From Heliocidaris tuberculata (lineage: Eukaryota; Echinodermata; Echinoidea; Camarodonta; Echinometridae), in assembly GCA_025618425.1 (NCBI GenBank), contig CM046847.1, positions 8,728,033 to 8,792,032 on the forward strand: a stretch of 64,000 nucleotides of DNA, in the 5' to 3' direction. This document shows, in pieces, positions 49,441 to 61,497 of the stretch (positions are counted from its first letter, which is position 1; every line of letters begins with the position of its first letter). The position numbers and the translations under genes are program-made. Under the pieces are notes generated by a model, which was not told the origin of the DNA, searched no databases, and was given only the letters and a program-made list of their open reading frames with translations.

Positions 49441-49632
49441 GAGAAATGGAAATGAGAGAATAATGGTTTCTAGCTTAAATCAAAGTTCCCCACAGAAGGC
49501 TTTTTGAAATTTTTGCAAAGGTTGAAAAAATGTCTCCGCCGGGAATCGAACCCGGGTCGTTGGCTTAGAACGCCAATCCCTTAACCACCAGACCACTGAG
49601 ACGCAACCAGTATTCTCTCATTTTCATTTCTC
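49441..49632 (-). mobile_element. tRNA-bearing element with terminal inverted repeats
   Basis: 192 bp. The left end GAGAAATGGAAATGAGAG and the right end are inverted repeats of 22 bp with one mismatch. Between them lie a leader with AAGTTCCCCACAG and TTGCAAAGGTTGAAAAA and a complete tRNA-like sequence. (TA)n tracts lie just outside (49416-49434 and about 49698-49735). tRNA-derived SINEs do not normally have terminal inverted repeats, so this could be a fold-back or MITE that carries a tRNA. Confidence 0.7.
49532..49602 (-). tRNA. tRNA-Glu-like sequence (probable pseudogene, in repeat)
   Basis: 71 nt. The acceptor stem GTCTCAG/CGGAGAC pairs at six of seven positions. The anticodon stem TTGGC/GCCAA and T stem CCGGG/CCCGG are perfect, and the T loop is TTCGATT. 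The loop GTTCTAA gives anticodon TCT (Arg), yet the body resembles tRNA-Glu (TGGTCTGGTGGTTA, GGTTCGATTCCCGG). The D stem is weak. The Pol III A and B boxes are nearly intact, so it may still be transcribed. Confidence 0.5.
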
Positions 49633-49702
49633 TCAATTGTATTTATTTCCACGAGGGTTTCCCAAGCTGTTGTATATGTTATCTGTTATCTCCTTACACT
49701 TG

Positions 49703-49745
<43 letters not shown>

Positions 49746-49755
49746 GTACATATAA

Positions 49756-50041
49756 ACCCCTCATAAAACTTCTGTAAGTCAAGTTTGGACGTAGATATCA
49801 CTCTTGTCATTGTATTATGATATTTCAATTAGGTGTCCTCCATCCATCAAATATTACAACAGAAAGAAGAATTCACTGTTGACAATAATAATGCATTTTG
49901 CAACATTTCACTTTTGACTTGGCCGTATATTCAGGTGTACTACACATTCCATAATTACATAATCAATACGAATGGGGCATCATTGTAAAAGGAAATAAAC
50001 AGGCATTTTAATTATACTATATTCAGGTATTTTTGAGGGGT
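49756..50041. mobile_element. Short fold-back relative of the 48184 element
   Basis: A 286-bp element ending ACCCCTCA / TGAGGGGT. Inner words (CTCTTGTCATTGTATTATGA, GCAACATTTCACTTTTGACT, GTGTACTACACATTCCATAA) correspond to the arms of 48184-49050 with the middle missing. An internal-deletion derivative of the same family. Confidence 0.75.
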
Positions 50042-50043
50042 TT

Positions 50044-52480
50044 ATGTGCTTTAGGCCTATATATATGCTCTCATAACAAAATTTATAGAATGATCGAAAT
50101 ATGGTACGATATATTTTTTTACTCTACTTTGGGAGTGTTTGTTGCGAGGCATATCAAAGAAGCATTATCAAGAAAAGCATTTCATTATTACCTTATAATA
50201 AAATCATTCATTTTTTATTCTTCCATGTACTCATTCATCAGTCATCGAAAGACTTTCGAATGAAACAGGCCTCTGCAGGCCCAAATATGGCATAGCATAT
50301 TTTTTCTTCTTTCATTTTTAAAAAATCTATGACGGGTTCACCCTTAAACCGTCATGCACTTTTCAGGCATCTACCACATTTCACGGTTCCCTGCAAAGTT
50401 GAGGGCTTTGGTAGTATATAATGCCGAGTCAATTACGACATATACCATTCGTGATGGATGCCACAAGTGCCATAGACTTTCTGTCCATTGCCCAACCAAT
50501 TACATGGTATCAGAGAGAAAATTGAATTCCCCCTGAAATGGCATGTAAGCTTTATAGAAATAGAAAGATGAAATGCATGGCACTTATCAGAAAAAGAGAA
50601 AGAGAGATAGACAGAGAGAAAACGAGTAAATTACATTCGTAACTTCCTCTTTGGCTTTCTTCTACTGTCAAGCATGTGGGATCAAACTAGAAGGGTGGCT
50701 CACTAAAAAGATTAGACAATCTAAAAGGTACTTTCTTATCGCTCATGGTCAGCGTAATGACACTTTAAGGTCCAGTAAGTCCTACTTCTATTCAAGAATA
50801 GAAAGTATGATTGATCCTCAGGGGCGGATGCAGTTTTGTCGAGAAAAGGGGATGGGATGTTTATAACCGTGTAAGGTAACGATTTCTTGGAAGGGTAGCA
50901 TAAGAAGCTACTTTTTGTTATTTTTGTAATAGGAGGAGTTGCTATTTTTTCTTTACTGTTAAAAGAATCCTTAATGTGCTAAATTCTAGATTTATTTAAT
51001 ATAAACCATTCTGTTTTCAGTGGTTTTCTTCAGTTATTTAAGTAAATTCTACGGAAAGTTTAAATGACTTGCACAGTTTTTTGTCAACTTTTTTATACAG
51101 AAAGGAATGTAAGTGATATTCAAATAAAATAAAAAGCCATTAAAAAATGCAGTCGTGAGGTAAATTCTTCTACAGTGTATGTAGATTCTATATGACAATG
51201 GAGATCTTACCGTCGGAGCGGTATTGACCTCATTTAATGTAATATTTTGTGTACATTGTAGTATTATAATCAGGAATTTTGTCCTTTTTTCATTTAACTT
51301 CTGACGACTTTGAATCATAAAATCAAGCCGTGGTATACTTGGCAGTAGTGATTAATTCTACTTCTACGGTATATAATTAAACATAGTTTGATATATCGTA
51401 TATTATATTGCATTTGAGAGATAAAATTCAAACATAGTTGTCGTCGTCACGTATTGATGTAACTACAGGGAGTCATTTAAATTATTTTTGTAAGTGGTTT
51501 CGTCTGTATTCCATACCCAACATATCGTGTTCGATGGAAATGAAGTTTAATCGAGTTCAAGGCTTTACACAAACGTAATCACTTTTGATCATGAGAAATG
51601 CAAATGTCAAGTATTAAGAGCTTTATAATATTAGTATTCTTCTTCTTATTATTGCTACTTCAGGAAACGTGTTGATAAGTATTATAACACGCCAGAAGGA
51701 AATACAAAATTTTATTCCATGTCACAATGCGAGCTTTGAGGCAGTCATACTGTTTAACGATGAGTCGAGTGCATTGCCCATCAAAATCCACAAGCTTGAA
51801 TGGATAATTTTTCGTGAGGGTATTTTCGTTTATTCAGCCGTATGATGACGAATAGTTTCTGCCTTTGTGATATGAAACCCGGGCTAATTCACTTGACGGC
51901 AAAATACTCTGGTAATTTATAACACGTTACTAACAGATTTCTTTGACAACCTATAATGCAATATACAAATGGGATTCGCCAGTGGTAGCTAATAGAGACT
52001 TACTCTCGTTTCTAAAAAATTGATCAAAAGAGGAAACGTGTGACAGGCCTGAAAGTGTGGGATTTATTGAGCCAAGTCCCCTCCCCTTTATCAATTTCTG
52101 GATAAACCATTGTGGGAGTGCACTACTAGGTATAGATCAAGGATTGAAAGACTGTTCAAATCAAATATTGATACTTAAGAAAGAACATGCAGTTACTGCT
52201 TGATACTCACTTGGATCAAATTCAAGACCTAGGCATACCAATTTTTGCGAGTTTCACAAAACTAGCCAGTATTCACTCAAGAGTAAAATATTTTCAGTAC
52301 GAATAATGTCATCATATGAAACAGACCCTCACCGATAAGTTTAGAAGGAAAAATCATATCGATATTGTGAAATTATGAATTTGAAGGATATTTTCAAAGT
52401 ATGTACTTTTTTGATACGTAATGTATCGATTTAAGCTACACAACCCTTATTCTCTCATTTTCATTAAATATATACATAGA
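50044..52480. other. Intron 1, no internal gene seen
   Basis: AT-rich. The CAGGGGCGGATGCAG word near 50819 resembles a hAT-type terminus but no partner end was found. No exon-like frame. Confidence 0.45.
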
Positions 52481-52483
52481 TAC

Positions 52484-52670
<187 letters not shown>

Positions 52671-52674
52671 TGTA

Positions 52675-53145
52675 CAAAATGCAGCTGCACGCTTGTTTAC
52701 AGGGTTGAAGAAGTATGACCACATCACTCCTGTATTGACTAAATTGCATTGGCTCCCAGTCAAATACAGAATTGAATTCAAAATCTTGCTACTGACGTTC
52801 AAGACCGTATATGATCTAGCCCCCAGATATATGATTTCCCTCATTGAACAGCGCTGTCTTCGTTCTGGCTTGCGCTCATCTGGTCTCACTCTCAAGGTAC
52901 CCATAACACATCTTAAGGGATATGGAGATCGTGCATTTTCATCCATTGCTCTTCGCCTGTGGAACTCACTCCAATCCTCTCCTAGTGAACTTGACAGTCT
53001 AGAACACTTCAAATCTAGCCTCAAAACATACCTATTTCAACAGGTGTGTAAGAGATGACTTTATTGGAGGAGCCTGCGTCTTTGAATGTTGTTAACAGAA
53101 ATACGGCGCCATACAAATGCTGTTAATCATCATCATTATCATATT
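52675..53145 (+). mobile_element. 3' end of a CR1/L2-like LINE (pseudogene fragment)
   Basis: An uninterrupted frame of 127 codons (52675-53058) encodes the C-terminal region of a non-LTR retrotransposon polymerase: [58 protein letters not shown] and LKTYLFQ are the conserved blocks of this domain. A short 3' UTR ends in an ATCATC/ATTATC repeat, as expected of this group. The reverse transcriptase and upstream parts are absent, and a (TA)n tract replaces them, so this is a 5'-truncated insertion. It lies opposite in strand to the echinotocin gene, about 0.45 kb from its hormone exon. Confidence 0.85.
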
Positions 53146-53599
53146 TATAGCGAAAAAGAGAGGGGGGAACAGAATGAAATAATATATATTTTCTTTGGGG
53201 GATAACGAATGGTGATACCCCCTCAACCGACCCCCCCCCCCCTCTCTCTCTCTCGCTCTCCCCTCTATCTCTCTCTGTGTCTCAGTTTTCCTCTATTCGA
53301 CTGCAAGCATAAAAAACATTATACAAATCTTGCTTTATGCTAAAAATGTATTTTTTTTCAGAATATGATCGATGCATAAAGTATGCTCAAGTCCAATTTG
53401 ATAGCAAGTGGGCTAGTTAACTTCTTATTGACATGTATCAATCAGACATCTTGGAGCAACCTCTAACGTCATCATGCGAAATAATTGTATCAGACTCGGT
53501 TTACAGTAAGACCAAAAACTGACCACATAGACCAATCCGCATCTTCCTGATACTCTATCAAAATTTTCCAAGCGTAATGATGGCCAGTGGCAACCTTAC
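53146..53599. other. Start of intron 1, no gene seen
   Basis: Contains a C-run and (CT)n tract at about 53230-53275. The 5' splice site of intron 1 (GTAAGG on the minus strand) is at 53599-53594. Confidence 0.6.
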
Positions 53600-53737
53600 C
53601 TGTCTAAGAGGACGAGAATTTGATCTTTTACCCCCCTTTGGGCAGTTGGAGATAAAACAGGCGAAGCTTCCTCCTATCCATAGGGCCAGGACCAGTGACA
53701 GGAACAAACAGGTGACTATACTCTTGATGGACATCAT
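53600..53737 (-). CDS. Echinotocin-neurophysin precursor, hormone exon
   Basis: 46 codons. I take the first ATG (53737-53735, MMSIKS...) as the start, since the upstream in-frame codons offer only a TTG. Residues 1-26 are a signal peptide with a hydrophobic core (VTCLFLSLVLALWI) and a likely cleavage after GGSFA. The nonapeptide CFISNCPKG follows directly, with Cys1-Cys6 for the ring and a basic Lys at position 8 as in vasopressins. Gly donates the C-terminal amide and KR is the convertase site. The last residues, SNSRPLRQ, begin neurophysin. The exon ends exactly on a codon (phase 0) at CAG before GTAAGG. The hormone is identical to sea urchin echinotocin, a secreted neuropeptide. Confidence 0.95.
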
Positions 53738-53772
53738 AGCAACCGTCTCCAAGATAATCTTCTCTTCCCCTG
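53738..53772 (-). promoter_or_regulatory. 5' UTR part of hormone exon and predicted upstream splice acceptor
   Basis: Immediately before this stretch the minus strand reads a long pyrimidine tract (CTTTTTCTCCCTCTCCCTTT, then TTCTTTGCAG), a strong 3' splice site ending at 53773. The 35 nt between it and the start ATG have no in-frame stop. This implies at least one upstream non-coding exon and places the promoter beyond 53773. Vertebrate oxytocin and vasopressin genes normally start transcription within the hormone exon. Confidence 0.6.
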
Positions 53773-53773
53773 C

Positions 53774-56287
53774 AAAGAATTAACAAAGGGAGAGGGAGAA
53801 AAAGAACAATATAAAAAAAGGAGGAAGAAAATCAGCTTGAGTTTACATGCCTATTAAACAATAAATTACAATTTAAACAAATTTTAGTGGCATTTGCCTC
53901 ATCACATTTAGAAAAAGGGCCCAAGGTATGCCTACGATTACAGATAAATAGCTCATTACTGTTTTATCATCTCCTGTGGAATAATGCCGCAAGACGTCCA
54001 AGCGACGGCATACAGGGCGAACATTTAGCCCCCCCCCCCCCCTTCCCACGCCGTTTATCACTTTCTGCCACTATGAGATAAGTAGAAAGAACTACGAAAT
54101 TAAGAAGTTCATTGACTATGATAGATTACATCTAATTTTTTTATAATCCACTTTGCTTCTTATTTCACTCGACTAACGAGATTATTTGTTAGGCACTAGC
54201 ATGTTGAGTGAACTGACTGGAAAGTCTAATTATTATTATTATCTGATAGTAACGAGTACTTTAAACATTTTAAGGCGAAGCTCGTGTTGAGAACATCATG
54301 AACAAACAAACCCTGTTACTGTGAAAACATAATTATTTGCATACTTTTCTTTGCATGGGGTAAAAGATACAGGTAAAGTAGGATAAAAGATGCAGAGGGT
54401 TGGGTTTACTCTTCAGTAACTCGGGCAATACCGTACAAGAATCAATCTTACACCATCACTACAGAAAGTGACTCTAGATAAACACTGCGTTTCGATGGGA
54501 AGTTCCCTTTTCTAATCTCATTAGGTTTGGATGATAGGTTTTGCACAATCAGAAATTGACACTTGGCATTTTCGATTAAAAAAAAACAAAAAACATTCAA
54601 CAAACATTAGACTTTACTGTACACTAGGCAATACAGTATACGTGTTTTTAAGCAAAACTGAAGATCCTGTAGACTTAATAATGGACATTCTCCCAAGGAT
54701 TACGCACATTTAAAACATAACGTCCTTATGACTTACAGGCCCATACAACGGACATTATTATTATTTTTTTTTCACATCCCCTTGGTTTTCAGGCAAAAAG
54801 CTTTATGTGGCGCACAAAATGCTATCTACTGCTGATGTGAACTGACTCTATACATACACACTCGGAAACACATTCATGCAGTGCACTGTAGTTTTGATCA
54901 AAACGTTTTTGTTATAGAGTATCCATTTCAAAGTATAACATGTGTTCCCCTGGATGGGGGCGCGCGTGCGTGTGTGGGTGTGTGTGTTTGTGTTTACCTG
55001 AAAAACAGTCCTATGCTAAAAATTTCGCAAAAAGTGTCTCTGCGAAGTTGTTCATCATTTTACGAATGCAACTTTATAGAAAAATGTCAATTGATTTATT
55101 GAGGTGTACAGTCTGTAGTTACGCAATAACTGAGTAATACATGTATATCATGAGCCCACCTTAAGATCCAAAATAAGTTGAAGAAATCAGAGAAAAGCAA
55201 GATATGCATAAATTATGATGATATACAGCTCGCACGTGGTCATCTTGATTTTATGGGATCGAGAGTGCGGGTGAAAATTTATCGACCCGTAACACGTAGC
55301 CTCAAAATATCAAATTTTCTTGAACTTCAGGAGGTGTTAAAACTGCAAGGTTACAATTCAATAGATCTTCGTAATTGTAGAGTCAAAATGAACACGGAGA
55401 CAGTTGGTTACATTATAAGCACAAGACCTGACCATCTTAGAAAGAGGTATTCGCCATGTATACAGATTCTACATTACTCGTTCCGTGACACATAACCAAG
55501 TTTCCTTTTGCAAACAATTTTCTTTTCATTTCATTTTTCTAGAGAAAATTCATCGAATGAATTAAAACCAAAAATATTGTGCGTCGCACGTACATGTATA
55601 TTATTATTTGTTTGGGGTGTAAAAAAAAAAAAAAGCCTCCTTTCGGGGTTGAAATAAAAACGAAAAATGCTTAGTATCCATCACTATAATATGAAGCATT
55701 TTTATCTTAGAATGAACAATAGATTATCCTATATCATGTATGCATACTTATGATGTTACGACAGAGAACGTGGTCTTTTTGAGAATAATGTTTGCGTAAC
55801 ATAACCTTGGCAATATAAACAAATTCCCGATCATGCAAAGAAGGTTTAATCTGATTATCGGTACGGTACAGGGTAGATTGGTCCATTCAAAATGCCACTA
55901 TAGAGTCGAGTGTGTAATAAATTTCTTTATTGAAGGAAGCAGAAAGCAAAAACAAGAAATTGAGCTGCAATGAATACTGTCTGATATTTTTTTCATGTTG
56001 AATGTGTATCTATAAAAATATTCAAAGCATACCATCCTGCCTTTTTTAAGTAATGAGACGTATGTGTAAAATGATTGTGATTAAGCCTTTATCAGTTATT
56101 GTTGAATTCGAACTTAGTGTTAGTGGAATTAAGCCAATATGTAATAATTAGTACATGCTACAAATGACCCTGTAATGACCTAATTTGTACGCGCATCTGT
56201 TTAGATGGACGCGCTACTTAAACAGTAAAATCATACAGGTATGCCACGAGGTGTGCGAATAATGGTGCATACCAAAATGACAGCGTA
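53774..56287. other. Upstream of the hormone exon, no gene recognised
   Basis: Should contain 5' UTR intron sequence and perhaps the promoter or first exon of the echinotocin gene, but no element could be identified. A C-run lies at about 54030 and a (TG)n near 54970. The 105-residue frame at 55178-55495 (plus) has no recognisable domain. Confidence 0.45.
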
Positions 56288-56290
56288 TTA

Positions 56291-56706
56291 AGGCCACCGC
56301 ACACCTTACGATCGGTCTGCGATCCGATTTCAGAAGAAAATGTAATATCGTTTGACAAATCATTTAAAAACGAAAAATATATTTGATTGAGGGTGTGAAT
56401 AGTCATATAGATAGTAAAATCGATAGTACGGCCTTTGCCGAGTTTTCTAGTCGGTGGAATGGCCAAATCGGCTCCGAGTCGTAGTGACGTCACAAAAATC
56501 GTACGACTGCCTACGATTTGAAACTAATTTAGCCCTTATTCCCTGTAGAAAGCTGACAGCTCACCAAAACCCTATGTTTAGTATTCATATTACTTTTCAG
56601 AACCTGATTAGGGTCGATTTCATTTATTAAAATGCCAATATTTAATGCCATTGCGAATTATTTTAAAAATCGGATCGCAGACCGATCGTAAGGTGTGCGG
56701 TGGCCT
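56291..56706 (+). mobile_element. CRE-bearing MITE E, intact copy with TTA target duplication
   Basis: A 416-bp element with termini AGGCCACCGCACACCTTACG and the reverse complement at the right, continuing through ATCGGTCTGCGATCCGAT. TTA flanks both sides (56288-56290, 56707-56709). It is non-coding with a central TGACGTCA (56485-56492). At least three degraded relatives lie in intron 1. The TTA duplication and size suit a PIF/Harbinger-type MITE, though this is inference. Confidence 0.85.
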
Positions 56707-56709
56707 TTA

Positions 56710-58801
56710 AAGGTTAATTGTGACCATTATCTACACATGCGCAAATTGTAATTACATACTGGCTTACTGAGCCTTCTTAGTCCCAATTTGTTATAAGCAG
56801 ATCTCTTAAAGAAAAATGCGGTTGTTAGCTTTTCTATTCAAGGCAAATGCCTCGAAAAGTATGAATATGGATTTAAAAGTCCAGTTTACTTCGTTATCAA
56901 ATTTATGGATTATTTTTACAGGGACTAAACACCCCCTCGCCTCCCACACACAAACACACACACACACACACCTTCGGTTTGGCATATACAAATATATTTA
57001 GTACATTTGTCTAGTGAATTTGTTGGAGAAACGTTGATATTGATTATCGGTATATGAAAAACAATCACGTTTGATTTGATTTGGATTGATTTTTACATTT
57101 ATTTTTTCACACAATCATTATGACAAGTTATTGAAGTAATAGGTAGAAGGAAGTCCGATATGATAAAGGTACATACAGGGCAGGTGTGTAAAAAAGCACA
57201 GAAAGACATTGCAAAGCAAGAAAAAAAAATCAATTTCAGCAATGGCGTTAAATGAATTATAAAAATACCCAAGGGTATACAGCCCTGCCGCCAATGTTTT
57301 TCATAAAATATAGGTAAAGTGTCCTTCTGTAAATCTGGGAGCGGTCTGTAAAACTTTTCATGAAACCATCAAAGCCCGAGGTTGAACCTTACCACGAGTG
57401 AAGTGTCAAAAATATCATTGGAACTAAATTGAAGTTTTCTGCAAACTAGATGTCATTTTTAAGTCAAGGATTTTGTTAGAAAACGTTTATGAAACCTAAC
57501 GGTTACTATGGTAGCATAGTGAAAACGGGAATGAAAGAGAAAATGCAAACTCTATATATGGAGTAAGAATATCATTTGAAAGCGGGAAAAAAAGCACAAT
57601 TAAGAATTAATGTATACATGTATATGATTGAAGAAGCGGTATGGGAAATAAGGGAGTTATATGGTAGCTTTTGCGCTGTATCACTTCCATAATGTAGATA
57701 TACGAACCAAGGTAATAAGGATATATCTATTTCACCGTTGCGATATCGGACTGCATATTGAACTGAAAGACAAACCTACTTTTTCTAACATGTAATATAC
57801 GAATGGAGTATAGAGTCGAATGGAGGGAATGTCGCAGGCTCGTTGTGAAAAATCAATTTCAATCAGCCACACAGCAACTGTGGGAAAAGGAATGCTTTTC
57901 ATAGAATGCCGACAGTCAAGAATCCCCCATTTTCATTATCAAGACGACAGTGAGAGAGAGAGAAAGAGAGAGATAGGAGGATAGCAGGAGAGGAAGATAG
58001 GAGGAGAGAAATGAATTCAGAGATAACCCAGTTCCACTTTGGACGTGATTCACGGCAATAGAGTCAGATGTCGTTCATTTATCACTATTCATTAGGAGTT
58101 CGACCCCACTAGTCCCACCTATTCACTTTGATGCTTTGAAGTTGAAATTGATTTCGGGGTTATGGCAGACAGCGATTCGGAGAGATAGATTAGTGGTTTA
58201 TTAAATACGTAAAAATGTTCCTAAAAATAGTCAAGATATTGGTGAAGGACGCCTCTCGTTAAGGACATCGTTTTGATCATCCGACCCCCTTTATTTCAAA
58301 TAGATGGAGGCTTCTTTATTTTTCTAGAAATACAATTTCCTGTGAAATACATCGTAGATGAATTCGGTAAACAAAATGTCAAAGATATTCATTTGATGAT
58401 TTGAAGCCTGTAAATGGCTATTGGTCGGTTCTTAATTCAAGGTTAAAATGGATTGCTGGTACAAAGCCGCTTTTTATTTCATTCGTTAACTCGCCATTTC
58501 AATTTTATTGCTCTCATTTTTAAAATACTTACATGCTTTATGCTTACTTTGTTTCATAGTGATTGATAAAATAGATTTGGATCATCAATACAATCTTCTT
58601 CCATTTGGTATATTCTGGTTACAAATATGGAAAATTGAATGAATACAAAAACACGATTAGAGGTCCAGGGAAAGAAAAAGCTTGACTCCTTGTGAACCAG
58701 TAAATCAGTGAAATTTCTTCTTTAAAGAGAAGTCATCTGCGAGCTGAAAATTAATAAACACCAACAAACATTTTCTTTCGATTACGAATGATTCGGGCGT
58801 G
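56710..58801. other. Upstream region, no gene seen
   Basis: AT-rich. It has a (CA)n tract at about 56945-56970 and a GA-rich stretch at 57950-58010. No protein-like frame. Confidence 0.45.
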
Positions 58802-58895
58802 ATCAGGGGCAGACTGGGATTAAAATTCAAGTGGGAAACTTTAGAGCGACCGGCCCTTCTTGTATATGACCGGCCCGTGGTGAAAACTCCCCAAA
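58802..58895 (-). repeat. GGCCGGTC dispersed repeat, copy 2
   Basis: The reverse complement follows 30230-30345: GGCCGGTCAT, GGGCCGGTCGCTCT, TTGAATTTTAATCCCA, TGCCCCTGATCACG. The outer end reads CAGGGGCAGACTGGG, a hAT-like terminus. Confidence 0.6.
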
Positions 58896-59734
58896 CTCCC
58901 ACATTACAAGTCCGTTCGTGGGTGTGATTGCAGAGGCTTTATATAAATCAACCTTAGGCAATTTCAGTAGCCTTCTCTTTCGTCTTTTCCAATGTGCGAA
59001 TATGACATTGACATACTCCGTACTCTATACACTTGATTTCTACAACGGAGAATTGAAATTGTCCTTGAGATGATTTTAATAAAGTCTTTGCGACTTTTGC
59101 TTATGTAGTTGTACCCTTATCCTTTATCTCCTGCAAACTATTATATCACATTCATGTTTGGCTATAATGCTGAAATAAGATAGACAAGAAAGTGGAAAGA
59201 AGAACCCGTCCATTGAAAAGGATCAGGGAAATATTATAGTGATAAAAATAGAAGCAGCTGTCATGTCTACAATGAATATGATATGATCACTGAATGATCA
59301 TCTCTATTAATCTATTTTCCGTTCTCAGTTGAGCCGAAAGGCAAAATCAATTACGCTTAGATTTTCCATTGAGGACTTTTTTTTGTAGACAGAGGGAAAA
59401 AAGAGGAACTAAAGGAGAAACTAACGAAAAAAAAGTGGACGTAAGCAACATATAATATGAGAAATGAGAATAGAGAAATGGAGAAGTAAATGCATTGCGA
59501 GAAATAAGAAATAAATAGATAAATGAATTAATCAGTTAATACATAAATAATATGGCAGAGATGCAGAACCAGTCGTGAGTGAAGCACGAGAGAGAGAGAG
59601 AGGGGGGGGGGGAGACGGAAAAGGGTAGCATATTGAGAAAGAAAAATACATTGACATTGACAATGTGGGATGGAGTGACGGACAAAAACGAAGACAGGTA
59701 GAAATCAGGTACAGACGTTTAGAGAAGGAGAAAC

Positions 59735-59766
<32 letters not shown>

Positions 59767-61026
59767 AGAGAAAGAGAGAGGGGATGAGGATGAGAGTTAT
59801 TATCGATTCATAGATCGCCTACCATTCTTCATGTTCATGATATGGTCAAGGCCACTCAGAGGACTGCTGTAGTATACGTCAAGTCGCATACCAGTGGGAT
59901 TTCTCGTCTATTCCCGGTTCAAGAAACCTATGGAATTACAAAGCTGGCTGCGTCAACTGTCTATATCATACTTTGGTCAATGGTCTCTCTCTCTCTCTCT
60001 CTCTAAAAAAAGAGGAAAGTTGACAACGTAAAACCTCAGCTCAGAAGACAGCCTCAAAGCGGGTTCTTGGTTTTCATCCGCCACCCAAATACCCAAACAC
60101 CAAACGTCAAATCCAAAGAGTCTGTTAATAACAAAGCCGAATGAGTGACAGAGAAACTTCAAGGGCGGGTGAATCAAACGTAATTCCAATGCTCGGTGGA
60201 ATTGGTCTCAGAAAGCGTATCCCGGTCAAAAGGAAATCGTCGCTCTACAACCACAAACGACTGAAACTCTAATGACAGGAATACAAGTAATAGGAATGTA
60301 TCAATAGATTCAACAGTTGTCAGCTACTCAAAAAGGTGTCACGTACACGTGCGTTATGATAAATGAGGTAAATTCAGAAATTGTTTAAAGTGATTTAAAC
60401 TTCACTCTTGATTTTCTCATGCCAAATTCAGTAATGCATCAATGTATTTTTCCCAACAAGGAGAAGACTGAGCGAAAGATTATATGAAAATGTGTAGTCG
60501 TTGTGGCAAGCTAAAAGAAACTACAAGCATATTACACTTTTACTTATTTGTTTGGAATGTATTTAATATTTTAAAAAATGTTGGCTTTTGAATCCGAATT
60601 ATTTTTTCTAATTATAATGTATCTATGAATCAGTTCACATTTGCTTCTTAAAACTTACTAAAGCTAGATGGCTTACATTTTTCTTGTTATGTTTTCTCTC
60701 TTTCAATGCTCTCTAATTGCGTTGTATTATTTCTTATTTATGTATAATATGCTATATTTTCATGTGTTTTGTGTGCAGGGTCCTAAAGTATAACGGTGTA
60801 TCAATCACTGACTAGACTACCCTGGGTAAAGAAGACAAATTGATATATTAAAAAAAAAAAAACTTTTTAAAATGGGGTGGGATGTAAATAGAGGAGGGGA
60901 TATAATCATACCCTGACATTGGAGTAGACAGGTCCTCATTACTGGGGGAATGATTCTCCCAAAGGCCATGAATGGATATATTTTTTATATGTGGGTGTGC
61001 GTGTGGGTCTGTATGTGTGAGGGTAC

Positions 61027-61029
<3 letters not shown>
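58896..61029. other. Upstream region, no gene seen
   Basis: Contains GA-rich tracts (59586-59615 with a G-run, 59735-59780) and a (CT)n at 59983-60003. Frames are short and without domains. Confidence 0.45.

Positions 61030-61081
<52 letters not shown>
61030..61081. repeat. (TA)n microsatellite
   Basis: Uninterrupted TA tract. A short palindrome at about 61095-61125 (TTCAAAATATCTG / CAGATATTTTGAA) follows, then an (AAAAAC)n and a second (TA)n. Confidence 0.95.
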
Positions 61082-61084
<3 letters not shown>

Positions 61085-61301
61085 GCGCTATCATTCAAAA
61101 TATCTGCACCAGATATTTTGAATGACAACGCCGCAACAAAACAAAAAAACAAAAACAAAAACAAAAAAAATATATATATATATATATATAATGTGAGAAA
61201 TCAATTGAATTGAATAAGAGAAATAATTTGCGTAGCTAAATTCATTGTTCCTCCTTACTGACTTCCTTTTTGTGGAAATAACTGCAGGGTTTGCAAAAAC
61301 T

Positions 61302-61373
61302 GTCTCCGCCGGGAGTCGAACCCGGGTCTTTGGCACTGTACGCCAAACGCCTTAACCACTAGACCACGGAGGC
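61302..61373 (-). tRNA. tRNA-Glu-like sequence in left palindrome arm
   Basis: 72 nt. The acceptor stem GCCTCCG/CGGAGAC pairs at six of seven positions. The anticodon stem TTGGC/GCCAA and T stem CCGGG/CCCGG pair fully, and the T loop is TTCGACT. The A box TGGTCTAGTGG and B box GGTTCGACTCC match the Pol III consensus. The loop GTACAGT would give anticodon ACA (Cys), but the body is tRNA-Glu-like, so it is probably a repeat-borne pseudogene. Confidence 0.5.
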
Positions 61374-61425
61374 GGGTTGAGTGGTATTCGGCTACCACTC
61401 AACGAATACGAATACCACTCAACCC

Positions 61426-61497
61426 GCCTCCGTGGTCTAGTGGTTAAGGCGTTTGGCGTACAGTGCCAAAGACCCGGGTTCGACTCCCGGCGGAGAC
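61426..61497 (+). tRNA. tRNA-Glu-like sequence in right palindrome arm
   Basis: Exact inverted copy of 61302-61373 with the same stems, A and B boxes and ACA-type loop. It is transcribed, if at all, away from the palindrome centre. Confidence 0.5.

Noticed and set aside
53738..53752. Longer echinotocin start using the upstream TTG (METVA...)
   Set aside because: The codon is TTG, not ATG. The first in-frame ATG gives a standard signal peptide, so the shorter start was used.
55178..55495. 105-residue plus-strand frame
   Set aside because: Mixed composition but no recognised domain. Frames of this length are expected by chance in 64 kb.
61302..61497. Functional tRNA genes
   Set aside because: The body is Glu-like but the loop reads ACA, the D stem is weak, and the sequence lies inside a dispersed repeat family.
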